Below the pieces are notes generated by a model. That model saw only the letters and a list, made by a program, of their open reading frames with translations, was not told the origin of the DNA and ran no database searches. This document shows positions 5,907 to 8,418 of a stretch of DNA of 8,418 bases, one piece after another. How positions within the stretch are numbered: position 1 is the stretch's first letter; every line of letters starts with the position of its first letter. Made by a program: the position numbers and the translations under genes. The stretch covers positions 1 through 8,418 of the forward strand of contig JAQXIB010000120.1 of the NCBI GenBank assembly GCA_029007575.1. The letters are read 5' to 3'. The DNA comes from Clostridiales bacterium. GTDB lineage: Bacteria; Bacillota; Clostridia; Oscillospirales; Ruminococcaceae.

Positions 5907-8369
5907 GTGATCAAACGTTTTTTATCTTTATCGGCTGCTTTGCTTCTGCTCGCCGGATTATTAGGCTGCGGAACGGGCACACCGCCGAATGACGGAGAAC
6001 AGACTCAGCGCGGCGAGCTTGTCGAGGAAAGCGGATTGTATACTGCGGCGGAGAGTGACGCATATCGGCTGCTGGTGGACATGGATCAACTGAATATCTA
6101 TGTAGAAAACAAATTGAGTGGGAAACGTTTTTCATCCAATCCCGCAGATATTGATGAAGACACGGTCGCCGGGGACGATTATAAAAACTATATGCGCACG
6201 CAGTTTGAGATTTCTTATGTCTACGGCAGAAATGTGCGTACGGCAAACAGCTACGAGGATTGTGTCGCACAAGAGCAGTATGAAATATACCGTCTGGATA
6301 ACGGGGTGCGGATTGAATATACGCTCGGTGATATTTCAATGACGTGGGAAGATATTCCGGAACAGCTTTCCGCCTCTCGTACGGAAAAATTGATATTGAA
6401 AAACAACTCGCTCTCCGAAAAAGAACAGGAACTGTTTCTTGCCTGCTTTGAACAACAGGAGGATGGCAGTTATCTCAGAAAAAGCAATGTTTTCGGTTCA
6501 AAACAAACCGACTTGATTCAGATTTTTTCAGAGATCGGATATACACAGGAGGATCTCAGAGCCGACTGCAAGGAATTTGATATTCCGTATGAGGCAGAGG
6601 AAAAGGTCGGTTTTGTGATACCGGTGGAATATACCCTGGAAAACGATCGGTTTCGCGCATCGGTTATTATGGAGGATGTCCGATATCCGGCTGACAGTCC
6701 GATTTTAAACATAGAGCTGCTGCCGTTTTTCGGCGCTTATAAACAGGGAACCGACGGATACACTTTTATGCCGGACGGAAGCGGTGTGATCCTGGATTTT
6801 GCCCGCACTGACTTCACTGACATGGATCTTGCCGTTTACCATGCAGACGCCAGCATCGGAGAACCGTCCGAAAAGAACTCTGCACAACCGGTGCTCATGC
6901 CGGTGTTCGGGATGAAAGAGGAAAACAGTGCCTTTTTGGCAATCGTCGAGGAAGGGGATGCGCTGAGCACGCTCCATGCTTCTCCGGCGGGAAAAACCTG
7001 CAGTTATCATATGGCATATGCCGACTTTACGGTTTGCGCACAGGACACCATGGATTTGAGTTCGGTCACAACGGTGCCGACCGCAGTCAGCGTTTATCAG
7101 AAGAATCTGTCCAGAACACCGCTGACAGTTGCCTATTGCTTTTTGGAGGGTGCGGATGCCGATTATTCTGGCATGGCGCGCAACTATCGCACATATTTGA
7201 TCGAGAAAGAGAAAATCGGTTCGCGAACGGTTTCGGAGCAGCTTCCGTTTTATCTCGAGACAATCGGCGCAATCGAGAGCAGTAAAAATTTCATGGGCAT
7301 CAATTATACCGGCGTGACGCCGCTGACCACCTATCAGAATGCGCAGGAAATGGCGGAATATTTTCAACAGCAGGGAATCGAACGAGTCATTCTGCGGCTT
7401 TCTGGGTGGTATGGCTCCGGTGTTGTCCGGACGATTCCGAAAAAAGTCAAAACGATCGGTTCGCTTGGCAGCACAAAAGAATTGGAAACGCTTTTCGGTG
7501 CGTTTGATACTTATCTGGATGTCAGCTTTATATCTTTAGATACCGCAAAGGGTATTTCTCCCTCAAAGGATGCAGCCAAAATGTTGGATCAGCAGTATGT
7601 GCGCACGTTTTTATCGGAGGATGAGGAAGGATATTTGGTTTCGGTAAATCGTTTGCCGGCATTGACAAAAACAGTACTCAGACAAACCAACCGATATCGG
7701 AACGCCGGCATTTCCGTTCGGGATTTGGGAAATGCTGCTTATGCCGATTATAATAAAAATCAGGAAACCGATCGACAAAGCGGGGCGGAGCTTGCTTCGC
7801 AAAGCTTGCAGACGCTTTCGGAAAGCGGAAAACATATGATGCTCGAACAGGCGAACATGCGGAATTTCAAATACGGCAGTCATATTTTATTGGTACCAAC
7901 CGGAGGAAGCAATTATCGTGCGGGCGGGCAGGATGTTCCGTTTTATCAGATGGTTATACACGGTCTTGCCGATTATGGAATCGCGCCCGTCAATCTTTCC
8001 TCTACCGGAGATCAAGACTTACTCAAAGCTGCGGAGTATGGGGCAGGGTTGGCTTATCAGCTTTCTTACACCGACCTTACCAAGTTAAACGGCGTGTTTG
8101 CACCTAAGCTGTTTTCGGTATATTATCGAAACTGGATGCAGGACGCGGTGCAAAAGCAGACCGCCTTGTCAGAAGTGCTGGACGGCTTAAACGCGATGCA
8201 GATCGTTCATCATGAATATCTGACGCCGGAGTGTACTGCGACAACTTACCAAGACGGTACAAAAATTGTGGTCAATTATTCGGATCAGTCAGTAACGGCG
8301 TCAGGGGTTCAGCTCCAACCGCGCAGCTTTCTTCGTCTGGACAATCAGGGGGGAAAACAGCAGTCATGA
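5907..8369 (+). CDS. DUF5696 lipoprotein, glycoside hydrolase-like architecture
   Basis: This is an exported lipoprotein of the DUF5696 family, recognised by pattern; its biochemical role is not known to me. I start it at GTG 5907 (820 residues) because GAAAGG (5891-5896) lies 10 nt ahead; the in-frame ATG at 5898 is only 1 nt from that site. A lipoprotein signal (KR, hydrophobic core, LLGC) gives Cys21 as the lipidated residue. Residues about 40-430 are strand-rich and include the family-typical PFFGAYKQG ... PDGSG segment (about 273-293). Residues about 445-725 alternate strands and helices like a (beta/alpha)8 barrel (YLETIGAIE; RVILRLSGWYG; TYLDVSF; GISVRDLGN; HMMLEQANM; PFYQMVIHGLADYG). 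Residues about 760-812 form a small beta domain (YQDGTKIVVNYSD ... LQPRSFLRL) as at the end of many glycosidases. Conserved-looking acidic candidates are Asp606 and Glu647. Enzyme activity is inferred, not shown; a binding-only role is possible. Confidence 0.85.
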   Translation: MIKRFLSLSAALLLLAGLLGCGTGTPPNDGEQTQRGELVEESGLYTAAESDAYRLLVDMDQLNIYVENKLSGKRFSSNPADIDEDTVAGDDYKNYMRTQFEISYVYGRNVRTANSYEDCVAQEQYEIYRLDNGVRIEYTLGDISMTWEDIPEQLSASRTEKLILKNNSLSEKEQELFLACFEQQEDGSYLRKSNVFGSKQTDLIQIFSEIGYTQEDLRADCKEFDIPYEAEEKVGFVIPVEYTLENDRFRASVIMEDVRYPADSPILNIELLPFFGAYKQGTDGYTFMPDGSGVILDFARTDFTDMDLAVYHADASIGEPSEKNSAQPVLMPVFGMKEENSAFLAIVEEGDALSTLHASPAGKTCSYHMAYADFTVCAQDTMDLSSVTTVPTAVSVYQKNLSRTPLTVAYCFLEGADADYSGMARNYRTYLIEKEKIGSRTVSEQLPFYLETIGAIESSKNFMGINYTGVTPLTTYQNAQEMAEYFQQQGIERVILRLSGWYGSGVVRTIPKKVKTIGSLGSTKELETLFGAFDTYLDVSFISLDTAKGISPSKDAAKMLDQQYVRTFLSEDEEGYLVSVNRLPALTKTVLRQTNRYRNAGISVRDLGNAAYADYNKNQETDRQSGAELASQSLQTLSESGKHMMLEQANMRNFKYGSHILLVPTGGSNYRAGGQDVPFYQMVIHGLADYGIAPVNLSSTGDQDLLKAAEYGAGLAYQLSYTDLTKLNGVFAPKLFSVYYRNWMQDAVQKQTALSEVLDGLNAMQIVHHEYLTPECTATTYQDGTKIVVNYSDQSVTASGVQLQPRSFLRLDNQGGKQQS

Positions 8370-8418
8370 AAATGAAAACAAAAAAGAAGCTGATCGGGAC
8401 GGCGTTTATCACGCCGTG
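8366..8418 (+). CDS. Sugar ABC transporter permease, N-terminal fragment (3' partial)
   Basis: The last 53 bases open a new frame: ATG at 8366 overlaps the TGA of the DUF5696 gene by four bases (ATGA), the classic arrangement for translational coupling. A G-rich ribosome site (8347-8354) lies about 12 nt ahead; a second ATG at 8372 is possible. The visible residues MKMKTKKKLIGTAFITP are a lysine-rich N-terminus running into a first hydrophobic helix, as in MalF-type sugar permeases. The next codon begins TG, which fits the common TPW motif. Only 17 residues are visible, so the assignment rests on this motif and on context. It implies a second permease pair in the same operon. Confidence 0.6.
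   Translation, partial: MKMKTKKKLIGTAFITP

Noticed and set aside
6705..7367. Antisense open frame of about 220 codons opposite the DUF5696 gene
   Set aside because: The + strand frame has a clear family match over this whole region; the antisense product is rich in Arg, His and Cys with no domain, as in shadow frames.
8399..8417. 6-bp stem-loop ACGGCG/CGCCGT near the window end
   Set aside because: It lies within the opening codons of the last permease and has no T-tract; most likely incidental to coding.
1..8418. CRISPR arrays, tRNA or rRNA genes, insertion sequences
   Set aside because: No repeat-spacer pattern, structured RNA gene, transposase motif or terminal inverted repeats were seen; nearly all bases are accounted for by protein-coding genes.

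Overview
The window is a single co-directional gene cluster on the + strand with no non-coding stretch longer than about 66 bases. Base composition looks close to even. Nearly every start has a strong purine-rich Shine-Dalgarno sequence. A lipoprotein signal, Gram-positive-style surface proteins and a carbohydrate (CUT1-type) ABC transporter are present. Together these suggest a Firmicute, most likely a clostridial (Oscillospirales/Lachnospirales-like) or Paenibacillus-like bacterium. The lineage is inferred from gene families and translation signals, not from a marker gene.

Layout: (1) 2-1867, the 3' two thirds of a large surface solute-binding protein in which a beta-sandwich (carbohydrate-binding-like) domain and a helical linker precede the binding-protein fold; the 5' end lies outside the window. 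(2) 1878-2789 and 2856-3716, a MalF/MalG-type pair of inner permeases. (3) 3754-5247, a surface protein with an N-terminal export signal, an NHL-type beta-propeller, TPR repeats and a C-terminal membrane anchor. (4) 5249-5866, a Yip1-family polytopic membrane protein, only 1 nt after the previous stop. (5) 5907-8369, a DUF5696 lipoprotein whose architecture resembles a glycoside hydrolase (beta-sandwich, barrel-like middle, small C-terminal beta domain). (6) 8366-8418, the first codons of another sugar permease, overlapping the DUF5696 stop by 4 nt.

Working model (inference): the operon encodes a surface system for binding, possibly trimming, and importing an oligosaccharide or polysaccharide fragment. 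The fused binding protein would capture the glycan and deliver it to the permease pair. The DUF5696 lipoprotein and the propeller/TPR protein would sit on the outer face of the membrane, and the Yip1 protein in it. A second permease begins at the end, so two importers or two permease pairs seem to be encoded together. No ATPase gene is visible; CUT1 importers often share an MsmK/UgpC-type ATPase encoded elsewhere. The substrate cannot be read from the sequence. The most interesting part is the central NHL/TPR - Yip1 - DUF5696 block, whose function I do not know to be described.
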